A DNA stretch of 64,000 bases from an uncultured Clostridia bacterium (GTDB lineage Bacteria; Bacillota; Clostridia; UBA1381). Under the pieces are notes generated by a model. The model worked only from the letters and a program-made list of their open reading frames with translations. It was not told where the DNA came from and ran no database searches. Where the stretch lies: the NCBI GenBank assembly GCA_934476675.1, contig CAKSOE010000003.1, forward strand, positions 1 to 64,000, read 5' to 3'. Positions 25,958 through 35,064 of the stretch are shown here, piece by piece (the first letter of the stretch is position 1; the number at the start of each line of letters is the position of its first letter). A program made the position numbers and the translations under genes.

Positions 25958-27118
25958 TTACCAATACAATTTCCATTCGTTGTTTGTGACGAATCTTATA
26001 ATTGCTTCCATAAAGAAGTAATCACCCCATATGTTACATTCATCTACACCGTTGTTACCAGGCTTTGAATAAACGGCGTGCAGCAGCAGACCGTTACTTT
26101 CGGGATCGGTATCTGTCATGTATCCGTCAATCAGCGACTTCATCATCGAATTTGCCGCTTTAAGGTATCTTTCCTTATCCGCATCATCATCGGGCAGGAA
26201 CTTGCAGCCTTCAAGCAAGCCGCATATTGCAATCGCAGCAGCGGAGCTGTCACGCGGTTCGTCCGAACCGTCCGTAAAGCTCATATCCCAGTACGGAATA
26301 CTGTCTTTGGGCAGATGTGCAAGGAAATAATCGGAAATCTTCTTGAATTTCTCTATTGCCATATCGTTCGGATGATATGCCTGTGTAAGCATCGTTCCGT
26401 AAACGCCCCATGCCTGACCTCTCGCCCAGCACGAATCATCAGTCGCACCCTGTGCGGTAACGCCCTTTTCCGGCGCACCCGTTTCGGGATTGAAGAAAAA
26501 CGTATGATATGTAGAACCGTCCGGCCGCATTATATTTGCAATCGTTGTGCAGAAATGCTTGTAGGCAATTTCATCATACTTTTTATCGCCCGTAACCTCT
26601 GACGCCCAGTACAGCAAAGGGATATTCAAAAGGCAATCAATAATAAGGCGGTAATTTTCCTTTGCACCGTACTCGCCCCATGCCTGCAAGAACTCACCTT
26701 TTTCATGATAACGCTTTAAAAGATTATCCGCCGCAAGAATTGCCGCTTTTTTAGCTTCTTCATCGCCTGTCAGCTTATATGCCGCAACACATGACGGTGT
26801 GTACAAAAATCCCATATCATGATGATCTACGCCGAGTTTTTCGGTAATTCTTTTCATATATGACGGAATCTGATGCAGTGCGGCTGATTTGTATTCGTCT
26901 TTTTGGGTAAGCTCATATGCAATCCAAAGCATTCCCGTCCAGAAACCCTCGTTCCAGCCGCCGATGTTTTCGTCCTCCGTATACACATTATTCACGCTTG
27001 CGTGTGACGGGAACGTATCGATAAATGTCTTTTTTGCAAAATCTATCTTTTTCAGACTGTTTTTTACAGACTTTTTAATATCCTCTTCGGATAATATATC
27101 ATTTAATCTTATATCCAT
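25958..27118 (-). CDS. GH88 unsaturated glucuronyl hydrolase
   Basis: The 386-residue cytoplasmic enzyme is a family GH88 hydrolase that removes 4,5-unsaturated glucuronate from oligosaccharides made by lyases. The two catalytic aspartates are seen in their family contexts: Asp101 in DHHDMGFLY and Asp161 in RLIIDCLLNIPLLYWAS; WARGQAW is also typical. AGGAGG precedes the ATG. It is a single-gene unit with its own consensus promoter and strong terminator, divergent from rqcH. Its presence beside heparinase-fold lyases favours a glucuronate- or iduronate-containing substrate rather than pure galacturonan. Confidence 0.94.
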   Translation of the reverse strand: MDIRLNDILSEEDIKKSVKNSLKKIDFAKKTFIDTFPSHASVNNVYTEDENIGGWNEGFWTGMLWIAYELTQKDEYKSAALHQIPSYMKRITEKLGVDHHDMGFLYTPSCVAAYKLTGDEEAKKAAILAADNLLKRYHEKGEFLQAWGEYGAKENYRLIIDCLLNIPLLYWASEVTGDKKYDEIAYKHFCTTIANIMRPDGSTYHTFFFNPETGAPEKGVTAQGATDDSCWARGQAWGVYGTMLTQAYHPNDMAIEKFKKISDYFLAHLPKDSIPYWDMSFTDGSDEPRDSSAAAIAICGLLEGCKFLPDDDADKERYLKAANSMMKSLIDGYMTDTDPESNGLLLHAVYSKPGNNGVDECNIWGDYFFMEAIIRFVTNNEWKLYW

Positions 27119-27152
27119 TATGTTCCTCCTAAAGAAATTTATCTTTATTTAT

Positions 27153-27181
27153 ATTGTAGCAAATACTTCCCTGTTTGTCAA
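27153..27181 (-). promoter_or_regulatory. Consensus promoter of the GH88 gene
   Basis: TTGACA (27176-27181), a 17-nt spacer and TACAAT (27153-27158) lie on the minus strand, about 35 nt before the GH88 start. Such a strong promoter suggests basal expression not wholly dependent on an activator. Confidence 0.85.
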
Positions 27182-27255
27182 GGCGCTTAACCTTTCGTTT
27201 GAATATAAGCTGAAAAAAAGATAAATTTTGCCTTTTAATTCTGCTCCGTTTGTGA

Positions 27256-27261
27256 TATAAT
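27256..27261 (+). promoter_or_regulatory. Extended -10 promoter of rqcH
   Basis: TATAAT is preceded by TGA, giving an extended -10 element (TGnTATAAT). The -35 region (TTTTAA at 17-nt spacing) is weak, as is usual for extended -10 promoters. Transcription would start near 27268, about 30 nt before the ATG. Confidence 0.65.
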
Positions 27262-27298
27262 TAAATCATAAAGAATTTTTACGGAATAGAGGATTTTT

Positions 27299-29038
27299 AT
27301 GGCACTGGACGCATCGGCAGTACGCTGCCTTATAAATGAAATTGCGCCGCTTATCAGAAACGGCAGAATAGACAAAATACACCAGCCGGAAAAGGATGAA
27401 ATAATAATTCATATACGCACATTCGAGAACAAGTATAAGCTGCTTGTTTCGGCATCGCCGGCAAATCCGCGGCTGCATTTTACGGAACATTCAAAAAGCA
27501 ATCCGAAAACCGCACCGATGTTTTGTATGCTTTTGAGGAAGCATATCGGAAGCGCAAAAATAACCGATATATGCCAGGAGGGTTTTGAACGTATTGTTAA
27601 AATCTCATTTGAAAGCTATGACGAGTTGGGAGATTTGACGCAAAAGCATCTTATAATCGAGATTATGGGACGTCATTCAAACATTATACTTACCGACAAT
27701 AATATGAAGATTATTGACGCGATAAAGCATATTGATTACACCGTAAGCTCTGTCAGGCAAATACTTCCAGGACTTATATATCAGTCGCCGCCGATTCAGT
27801 CAAAAACTCCGCTTATTGATTTTAACTTGCAGACGGAGCTTGATTTTTCGCTGCCGCAGAGTGTTGACAAGGCGCTGCTTTCGGCGATTTCGGGAATAAG
27901 TCCGCTTACGGCGCGCGAGATTGTGTATCGCGCTCTGCACCGTACCGATATAAAAAATGCAGAGCTTAATCTGAACAAAATAAGCGCATTAAAAAACACA
28001 ATTATGCGGTTTGCCGCTCAGATAAGCGAAAACAGCTTTAACCCATGTATGATAAGCGCCGCAGACAGCGGCAGGCTTATGGATTTCAGTTCGATTGATA
28101 TTAAGCAATACGGGAATGGAGCGGTTGTAACGCCGTATGAAAGCATGAGCCGTCTGCTTGACGATTTCTATTATCTGCGTGATATGCACGAAAGGATGCG
28201 CCAGAAAAGCGCCGGATTGGTAAAACTTTTAAACAATGCCTGTGAGCGCACGGCAAAGAAAATCGTTATTCTCGAAAAAACCTTGCAGGACGCTGAAAAC
28301 AAAGAAAAATACAAGGTTTCGGGGGATTTGATTACAGCAAACATATACATGATAGAGCAGGGCATGAAATCTGCCGAGGTACAGAATTTTTATGCCGACG
28401 GAATGCCGACGGTTACTGTCGGACTTGATCCGTCGCTTACTCCGCCTCAAAACGCACAGCGTTACTATAAAAAGTACAACAAGGCAAAAACAGCCGAAAC
28501 GGAGGCTGCAAAGCAGCTTAAATCAGCGCGCGAGGAGCTGGATTATCTTGAAAGCACGCTTGCGGCGCTGGAAAACGCCGAAACGGAAAGCGACCTGAAT
28601 GCAGTCCGTGCAGAGCTTACCGGAGAAGGGTATCTTAAAAACAGCAGTGCAAAAAAGCAGAAACAGCCTGTTTCCAAGCCTATGCACTTTACAAGTCCCG
28701 ACGGATTTGACGTATATGTCGGAAAAAACAACACTCAAAACGATTATCTTACATTAAAAATGGCTAATTCCTCCGATATATGGTTTCACACAAAAAATAT
28801 TCACGGTTCGCATACGGTGATTAAGTTAGGAATAGACAAAGACGTGCCGAAATCCACAATGCTTTTTGCTGCTCAGCTTGCGGCATATTATTCAAAGGCA
28901 AGAAATTCCTCGCAGGTGCCTGTGGACTACACGCAGATTAAAAACGTTAAAAAGCCGAACGGCGCAAAGCCCGGAATGGTTATATACGACAGCTACAACA
29001 CCGTCTACGTAACTCCGTCATGCCCGTCCGAAGAATAG
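27299..29038 (+). CDS. rqcH: RqcH/NFACT ribosome quality-control protein
   Basis: The 579-residue protein has the NFACT layout: an N-terminal NFACT-N domain (1-180, with GRIDKIHQP, PMFCMLLRKHI and IEIMGRHSNIIL), helix-hairpin-helix and coiled-coil middle (about 190-440), and NFACT-R (about 450-565, with SDIWFHTKNIHGSHTVI). RqcH binds obstructed 50S subunits and directs alanine tailing of stalled peptides. AGAGGA precedes the ATG. At the position of the paired Asp97-Arg98 of Bacillus RqcH this protein has Glu97-Arg98. It is the only intact plus-strand gene and separates the two polysaccharide loci. Confidence 0.93.
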   Translation: MALDASAVRCLINEIAPLIRNGRIDKIHQPEKDEIIIHIRTFENKYKLLVSASPANPRLHFTEHSKSNPKTAPMFCMLLRKHIGSAKITDICQEGFERIVKISFESYDELGDLTQKHLIIEIMGRHSNIILTDNNMKIIDAIKHIDYTVSSVRQILPGLIYQSPPIQSKTPLIDFNLQTELDFSLPQSVDKALLSAISGISPLTAREIVYRALHRTDIKNAELNLNKISALKNTIMRFAAQISENSFNPCMISAADSGRLMDFSSIDIKQYGNGAVVTPYESMSRLLDDFYYLRDMHERMRQKSAGLVKLLNNACERTAKKIVILEKTLQDAENKEKYKVSGDLITANIYMIEQGMKSAEVQNFYADGMPTVTVGLDPSLTPPQNAQRYYKKYNKAKTAETEAAKQLKSAREELDYLESTLAALENAETESDLNAVRAELTGEGYLKNSSAKKQKQPVSKPMHFTSPDGFDVYVGKNNTQNDYLTLKMANSSDIWFHTKNIHGSHTVIKLGIDKDVPKSTMLFAAQLAAYYSKARNSSQVPVDYTQIKNVKKPNGAKPGMVIYDSYNTVYVTPSCPSEE

Positions 29039-29048
29039 TATAAAACCG

Positions 29049-29082
29049 AACCTTTCGGCGTATTGGTGTACGCTGAAAGGTT
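29049..29082 (+). terminator. Hairpin after rqcH
   Basis: A 14-bp stem with one G-T pair (29049-29062 with 29069-29082) and a 6-nt loop starts 10 nt after the rqcH stop. The downstream run is only ATCTATAG, so the U-tract is poor. It lies between rqcH and the convergent SGNH remnant. Confidence 0.5.
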
Positions 29083-29099
29083 ATCTATAGCATATGCAG

Positions 29100-29288
29100 T
29101 CAGACGTTTGGTTGATTGATGCTTTCGAGGAACAAAATCCACTTTTTCATAAGCGGAATGAATGCCAAATTATATTTTGGGCAATTCTTTTGGCAGCCTC
29201 TTCCCGTTTCTGTATCATTATCTCTTGTTCTTCCTGCATCTGTTATAGAATCGCCCTGAAATAAAACTCTCTGCATTATATAAATCAT
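29100..29288 (-). pseudogene. Truncated SGNH/GDSL esterase remnant
   Basis: The 62-codon frame starts MQRVLFQGDSITDAGRTRDN (Met at 29276), which is the block I motif of SGNH/GDSL esterases with the nucleophile Ser in GDSI. After about 25 residues the similarity stops at GRGCQKN, and the rest of the roughly 200-residue family fold, including the Asn and His blocks, is missing. This is a decayed or deleted acetylesterase at the left edge of locus B, 22 nt after the isomerase gene. The intact SGNH gene at 35065-36096 belongs to a different subgroup. Confidence 0.75.
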
Positions 29289-29310
29289 CCGTCTTTCTTG
29301 AGTTATAATA

Positions 29311-29877
29311 TTATTTTGTTTCTAATTTAAGAGGAAAGTCTCCTAACTTATTAACCTTAAATCCATTCTTTTTATATTCATCATAGTCAAACATTTCCAA
29401 CTCATCAATTGCAAGTTTATGAAATTCATAGAAATTTTTCCACCATTCATATCCGCTTCCCAATTCAGCGTTCAAATATGCATCCGCTATATCGCATCCC
29501 ATCTGAGGCGCAACATAAAATGCTCCCATAGCAAGAACATTCACTCCGTTTCCCGTAATTGCTCTTAAAGCGGCAGGTACACTCTCCACCACACCGGCAT
29601 GTACATGTGGACATTTGCTTGCGGCAATATGTATTCCCATGCCTGTTCCGCAAAACACCAATGCTCTTTCAAACTCACCCTCCGCTATCATTGATCCCAC
29701 TCTTAATCCTACCCTATGAAACATTAAATCAGTGTTATTCGGATCGGAATCCGATCTCACTCCTATGTCTGTTATTTCCCAGCCTTTTTTTCTCAAATGT
29801 TCACATACCGCTTCTTTTAACGGATAACCTGCAAAGTCCGCACCTACTAAAAGTTGTTTGTTCTTAATTTTTTTCAT
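29311..29877 (-). CDS. RpiB/LacAB-fold sugar isomerase, candidate DhuI
   Basis: The 188-residue cytoplasmic protein belongs to the RpiB/LacA/LacB isomerase family: GADFAGYPLKEAV at the N-terminus and the active-site loop FCGTGMGIHIAASK with Cys76. The usual DHAG is DFAG here. In streptococci an RpiB-family enzyme, DhuI, isomerises the 4-deoxy-hexosulose-uronate released by GH88 hydrolases. With GH88 and GH105 enzymes nearby and no KduI-type gene in the window, the same job is an attractive inference. A ribose- or galactose-6-phosphate isomerase role remains possible. AAGGAAG precedes the ATG. Confidence 0.85.
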   Translation of the reverse strand: MKKIKNKQLLVGADFAGYPLKEAVCEHLRKKGWEITDIGVRSDSDPNNTDLMFHRVGLRVGSMIAEGEFERALVFCGTGMGIHIAASKCPHVHAGVVESVPAALRAITGNGVNVLAMGAFYVAPQMGCDIADAYLNAELGSGYEWWKNFYEFHKLAIDELEMFDYDEYKKNGFKVNKLGDFPLKLETK

Positions 29878-29960
29878 ATAAATCTTCCTTTCATTTAAAT
29901 AAATTCTTCCTACTGTTTTATTTGCATCAAATTCCGCTATTCCAATTATTTATCCCTCCT

Positions 29961-32813
29961 CTATGATACATAAAATTCAAAATCAATCACTTTTTCAGCC
30001 AGTCTGTATTTTTCTTTTAACATAGGGCCGCATGAATTTGAGCCGATACCGGAATTTTTATAGTCAATTCTGACGTTTGCAAAGCCGTAATCATGCAGTT
30101 CATCAGTATGTTTTGCGCCGGTAAGCGACATACTGTCAAACATTGATACATTTATATCCATTTTGTTTTTTGCATCAAACCTCAGACCTCCGTATATTTG
30201 CAGCGCCTTGCAATTTGTGTGATTTCCGTGCTCTTGAGGCATTGGATAATTTACATATTCGCGGTATACATCACTTTCATACCAATCAGTTGTTGTATGC
30301 AGCATCATATCACAGTAATTCTCCATCGGTCCTCTTCCAAAATATTTGAATTTTCTGTCATTGCCGATAAGCTTAAATTCGAACCCAAGTCTTGCAAGCC
30401 ATATACAGTTTTCTCTGACTTTGCCATACAAGGATATTTTCATACTGCCGTTGTTATAAAATGTATATTTTATTTCATATTTCAAAAATGGCACACGCCC
30501 GACTCCCGAAAGAAATCCTTTTGCGGTTATCTCATTATTGTTTGATGAAATATCAATCATCTGGTCAAAAATCCTGTCAAGATTTTCGCCCTCCCATACA
30601 TTGCTGTGTCCCCACTTTTGCCAAACCGTGCGTTCATTATCAATAGGTGCTCTCCAGCTTGTGAGGCTGACAGGCGATGCAAGCTGCTCTTTATTATCTT
30701 TCCTGATACTGATTATTCTGCCCAAATGCTTTGAAACTTCATAAGATATGTTCCCGTTTTCTACAGTATAGCTGTTTGCATTTTCTTCTATTGTAACATT
30801 ATCGCACTCTTCTTGAACCTCTGTTGCTTTTGATATCAATTCAAATTCTGTCATACCGATAACCCTGTCGTCCTTATCTGCAAGCGTACAAACCAAGTAT
30901 GCCCCGAGAGAACAATCGGTGTATGTATTAATATCAATTGTTTTTGATTCTTTCGGCAAAATATCAAGCACAAGTCTTTTGCTCATTACTTTTTTGCCGT
31001 CTGCATTTACAGATATATCAACATAGTATTCGTTTAAATTTGTAAAATCAAACAGATTTGTAACAGTCAGTTTTCCGTTTTCAAAATTAAATCGCACATT
31101 TTGATATGCAAACTTCGTGCACAAAGAGCCCGCCTTATATTGCCGATCATAAAAAACAAGTCCGTCCATGCAAAAATTTTCATCACTTGTCAGCTCGCCG
31201 AAATCACCGCCGTACTTTGCAACCCCATTTTCCAAAAACGTATGATCCGCCCACTCCCATATACATCCGCCTATAAGCTTCGGATACTTATATATAATAT
31301 CCCAATAATCTTTTACATCACCCGGGCCGTTGCCCATTGCATGGCTGTATTCACACAAGAAATACGGAAGATACATTTTTTCGTCTTTGGCATATTCCAG
31401 AACCTCCTCATATCCTGCATACATTCTCGAATGTATATCGGGTCTGCTATAATATGACGTATCCTGCTGTCCCCAGCCGTAAGCCGTTCTGGATGCATCC
31501 TCACAATGTATCAGTCTGCTTTTATCCTTTTTCCTAAGCCATTTAATCATTTCATAATTATTATTACAATGTCCGCTCTCATTTCCCGTTGACCATGAAA
31601 AAATGCATGGACTATTTTTATCCCTGTTGTAAGCCCTGTCCATTCTCTCAATGTATGCATTTTTCCATTCCGGTCTGTTGCCTATCCATTCGGGATTACT
31701 GTTTAAGCAATCATAGCTGTCATATCCGCCGGCAGGATAACGTGCTGTAAATCCATGAATTTCAATGTCGGTTTCAAGCATTACATAAAATCCCATACGA
31801 TTGCAAAATTGAAGAAACTTCGGCGCCGGAGGATAATGTGACGTTCTTATGCAATTAATGTTTAAATTCTTCATAAGAGCAAGGTCTTTTATAATTTCAT
31901 CGTCAGTCATAGTGTATCCGTTTTTCGGATGAGTATCATGATGATTAATTCCTTTTAATTTCACTTCAGTGCCGTTCACGGTAAATGCAGCTCTTTCATT
32001 GATTCCGTAGCTTACAAATCCAATATCAAAATTAATTATTTCTCCCTCACATTCTATCTGTAAGCGATAAAGATACGGCTTTTCAGCATTCCATTTAATC
32101 GGGTTCGCAGCTTTAAGCGCCGCCTTGTTTTTTGCTTTTGTTGAAGATATTTCATTATCTGCCGCATCATACAGTGTACATACAGCATCCCCGACAAATT
32201 CAGCAATAACTGTATTGCCGTCCGTTCTTATATCCACATCAAAAATGTGCTTCTGCGGTCTTTGCAAAATATATACGTCTCTGAAAATTCCGTTATATCT
32301 AAAGCAGTCCTGATCCTCCAAATAACTGCCGGAACACCACTTTCTGACTTTTGCCTTAATTTTGTTTTTGCCTTTTTGTACAAAATCTGTAATGTCAAAT
32401 TCCGCCTGGAGTCTGCTTCCCTCCGAATATCCTGCATATTTCCCGTTTATGTACAATTCAACACATGATGAAACTCCTTCAAATACAACATAATATCTTT
32501 TACTCAAATCATCAACCGTGAAGCTTCTATCATATACGCCCATTGGATTTTCATTTGGAACATAAGGAGGATTTACAGGAAACGGATATGTTACGTTGGT
32601 ATAATACGGTTTTTCATATCCCCTGCACTGCCAGCAGGACGGAACGTCAATCACACCGCTCTTTTGCGGTATATCGTCAAAATCTCTGAGGAAAAAGCTG
32701 AAATTCCACTCACCGTTCAGGCTTATATATGCGCCATCATTTTCGGGAATATAATATGACCGCTGAGGAAGTCTCCTCTCCTGCAAAAACTCAGGATCTT
32801 CATAATTTCTCAT
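29961..32813 (-). CDS. GH2 beta-galactosidase-type glycoside hydrolase
   Basis: The 950-residue enzyme has the five-domain LacZ-like GH2 layout: N-terminal sugar-binding jelly roll (GEWNFSFF), Ig-like domains, TIM barrel (about 285-590) and a C-terminal beta-galactosidase small-chain domain (FKYFGRGPMENYCDM). The acid/base Glu412 lies in WSTGNESGH and the nucleophile Glu488 in CEYSHAMGN. No signal peptide is present, so it acts on imported oligosaccharides, likely removing terminal beta-galactose. An AAAGGTG site precedes the ATG, 17 nt after the regulator's stop. Confidence 0.92.
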   Translation of the reverse strand: MRNYEDPEFLQERRLPQRSYYIPENDGAYISLNGEWNFSFFLRDFDDIPQKSGVIDVPSCWQCRGYEKPYYTNVTYPFPVNPPYVPNENPMGVYDRSFTVDDLSKRYYVVFEGVSSCVELYINGKYAGYSEGSRLQAEFDITDFVQKGKNKIKAKVRKWCSGSYLEDQDCFRYNGIFRDVYILQRPQKHIFDVDIRTDGNTVIAEFVGDAVCTLYDAADNEISSTKAKNKAALKAANPIKWNAEKPYLYRLQIECEGEIINFDIGFVSYGINERAAFTVNGTEVKLKGINHHDTHPKNGYTMTDDEIIKDLALMKNLNINCIRTSHYPPAPKFLQFCNRMGFYVMLETDIEIHGFTARYPAGGYDSYDCLNSNPEWIGNRPEWKNAYIERMDRAYNRDKNSPCIFSWSTGNESGHCNNNYEMIKWLRKKDKSRLIHCEDASRTAYGWGQQDTSYYSRPDIHSRMYAGYEEVLEYAKDEKMYLPYFLCEYSHAMGNGPGDVKDYWDIIYKYPKLIGGCIWEWADHTFLENGVAKYGGDFGELTSDENFCMDGLVFYDRQYKAGSLCTKFAYQNVRFNFENGKLTVTNLFDFTNLNEYYVDISVNADGKKVMSKRLVLDILPKESKTIDINTYTDCSLGAYLVCTLADKDDRVIGMTEFELISKATEVQEECDNVTIEENANSYTVENGNISYEVSKHLGRIISIRKDNKEQLASPVSLTSWRAPIDNERTVWQKWGHSNVWEGENLDRIFDQMIDISSNNNEITAKGFLSGVGRVPFLKYEIKYTFYNNGSMKISLYGKVRENCIWLARLGFEFKLIGNDRKFKYFGRGPMENYCDMMLHTTTDWYESDVYREYVNYPMPQEHGNHTNCKALQIYGGLRFDAKNKMDINVSMFDSMSLTGAKHTDELHDYGFANVRIDYKNSGIGSNSCGPMLKEKYRLAEKVIDFEFYVS

Positions 32814-32830
32814 AATTAATCATCACCTTT

Positions 32831-35041
32831 CTATTCTCTTGCTTTTCTCCTGTATTCTGACGGGGTTATGTTTTCAATCGAATTAAATGCTCTCATAAAA
32901 GTTGTACGGCTCACATATCCCACTTTAACATATATTTGTTCAATACTTAAATCTGTTGTTATTAAAAGCCTTTTTGCTGCTTCAATTCTTATCTCTGTTA
33001 CATACTTGTGAAAAGTTACATTTGTATACTTTTTAAACTGCTTGGACAGATTTTTTGCATCAACATTAAATTTCTTTGCAATCTCTTCCAGGCTGAGCGC
33101 ATAATCGCTGTAGTTATCATTTATATATTTTTCAACATCGTCCAATAGCCTCTTGCCCGAAGTTTTTTCACTGCATTTATCTATTTTACCAAGCAGATCT
33201 AATATAAACTGAGATATTTCGGTTTCAGTCTTTCCCGAAATACTGAAATATTTATCATCGTTGATTAATGAATCAACATCAATCCGCTTCATTTTAAGTG
33301 CGGTTACTATAGTATTGATTATGTTCTGATACAGCGCTGTCATATCATTTTCCTGAACATCGTTTACCACATTTGTGATAAGTATACGGTCAATGCAGGC
33401 TATTGTTTTGTTATAATCACCGGCTAAAATACTGTTGATTATAGAATTGCTTTCGCTGGCTCTGTACATATATTTTCCGTTATAGTTTTTTTCTTCCTTT
33501 GAGCTTATATTGCCGATAAGCTTAATATACTCATCTCTTAAATTTTCAAAAGAATTGCATATATCCCCCATACCATATATCAATTGAACTCCTATTTCAT
33601 TATTTAACACTACTTCCGAAAGCTTTTTTATTTCGCTGTTGAGTACCGTTTTGTTAATGCCTTGTGTAACATTAAGCACGAAATGAAATTCTCCGTTCAT
33701 GTTTTTTATATCGTATGTTTCATACTTTCCATGAAAGTAATTATGAATCAGTGAATACAATCGCTCCTCTATTGCATCTATAACATTTTCATCTGTTTGC
33801 GAGGTTGGAATAATATAAAAAACTACGGGCAAGAAATTGTCATATTTATACAGAGACATTTTTGCCTGACTGTTTTTATTATTTATTACATCGGTAATCA
33901 TTTTTTCTTTAACGTCGCCTATCATATCTTTTATTTCCATATTCATGCTGCTGTTTTCTTCGAGTATTTTTGAAAACTCTTTTGAAATTTTATCGGTAAC
34001 CTTAAATATTTCACTCATTTTTACCTGCTCGGTAAAATTAAGAGGTTTGATTAAATCAGCAATTGATTTACCTACATCGGTTGCTATAAGCAAAACCACG
34101 AGTACAAAGAAAAGATAAATAATTATTGTCAGTATTATAATCTTAAAAGTCACTTCGGAAACTGCTTTGTCAACATCCTTTATAGGTATAAAAACAAAAT
34201 ATGCATAATCCATTAAGCTCGGCGAAACGGTTTTTGTTAAAATGCAGTATTTTTTTCCGTTATCGTCAACATAATTCTGCATTTGTTTTTCTGCTTTAAT
34301 TTTATCTAATATTTTATCATCAATTGTTATATAGCTTCCCCCTGCAAAATAAAGCTTTTTGTCTTTTTTATTTACAAACCAAAAAGATGTATTATCCGTA
34401 TATTTTGAGGTTTCGTGGGTTTTCATTAATTTTTCAAGACTGATGTTAAAAACAAACAGGCTGTTGGGATTTTCACTATGCGCTGCCATTTTTACAACCG
34501 GCAGCACATACCTTTCGGGCATATCATTTCCCTCAACTGACGTAGGCGGCAGCTTTATTGTTGTATCAACGGGATATCTGAGACTTTCAAAGTATGAAGC
34601 ATTGTATTCCTTATATTTATATATATCATTAAAATATTTATCTGCCGATGCCTTTCCGTTTGTTGCAACAACACGGTTTGCCTTTCGGTTTATAATCAAA
34701 ATACTGTCTATAATTTCAAAATCATCCCTCATTCTTCTCATGTGCTGAATTGCTGTGCCGATCTGTGCGTCGGTCAATTCACCGTCACTTTCAAACACAC
34801 GCTTTACATCTTCATTTTTTAACCAATAATCCATTCTTGCAATCGAATTTATTTCATCTTCCATATTATTAAATACTTCATCGGTATGATTAATGTAAAA
34901 CTCGTTATACATTTTATAATACTGCCGTATATTTAACCGGTGATTTAAAAAGATAATTACCGCAGCCAGTATGGCAGGTACAATAAAACACAAAATTATT
35001 CTCAGTTTAAAAATGTCATACAGCGTTTTTTTTTGAAACAT
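32831..35041 (-). CDS. Membrane-anchored AraC-family regulator
   Basis: The 736-residue protein has a transmembrane helix at residues 13-32 (ILCFIVPAILAAVIIFL), an extracellular sensor of about 240 residues, a second helix near 300-325 (IIILTIIIYLFFVLVVLLIA), a cytoplasmic linker, and a C-terminal AraC domain (last 100 residues: LSLEEIAKKFNVDAKNLSKQ and IEQIYVKVGYVSRTTFMRAF). It is organised like the locus A regulator and like Bacillus YesS but is quite divergent from the former in sequence. AGGAG precedes the ATG. It sits between SGNH esterase and GH2 genes and probably activates locus B. Confidence 0.88.
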   Translation of the reverse strand: MFQKKTLYDIFKLRIILCFIVPAILAAVIIFLNHRLNIRQYYKMYNEFYINHTDEVFNNMEDEINSIARMDYWLKNEDVKRVFESDGELTDAQIGTAIQHMRRMRDDFEIIDSILIINRKANRVVATNGKASADKYFNDIYKYKEYNASYFESLRYPVDTTIKLPPTSVEGNDMPERYVLPVVKMAAHSENPNSLFVFNISLEKLMKTHETSKYTDNTSFWFVNKKDKKLYFAGGSYITIDDKILDKIKAEKQMQNYVDDNGKKYCILTKTVSPSLMDYAYFVFIPIKDVDKAVSEVTFKIIILTIIIYLFFVLVVLLIATDVGKSIADLIKPLNFTEQVKMSEIFKVTDKISKEFSKILEENSSMNMEIKDMIGDVKEKMITDVINNKNSQAKMSLYKYDNFLPVVFYIIPTSQTDENVIDAIEERLYSLIHNYFHGKYETYDIKNMNGEFHFVLNVTQGINKTVLNSEIKKLSEVVLNNEIGVQLIYGMGDICNSFENLRDEYIKLIGNISSKEEKNYNGKYMYRASESNSIINSILAGDYNKTIACIDRILITNVVNDVQENDMTALYQNIINTIVTALKMKRIDVDSLINDDKYFSISGKTETEISQFILDLLGKIDKCSEKTSGKRLLDDVEKYINDNYSDYALSLEEIAKKFNVDAKNLSKQFKKYTNVTFHKYVTEIRIEAAKRLLITTDLSIEQIYVKVGYVSRTTFMRAFNSIENITPSEYRRKARE

Positions 35042-35064
35042 AATATTACTCCTGTTTTTTTATA

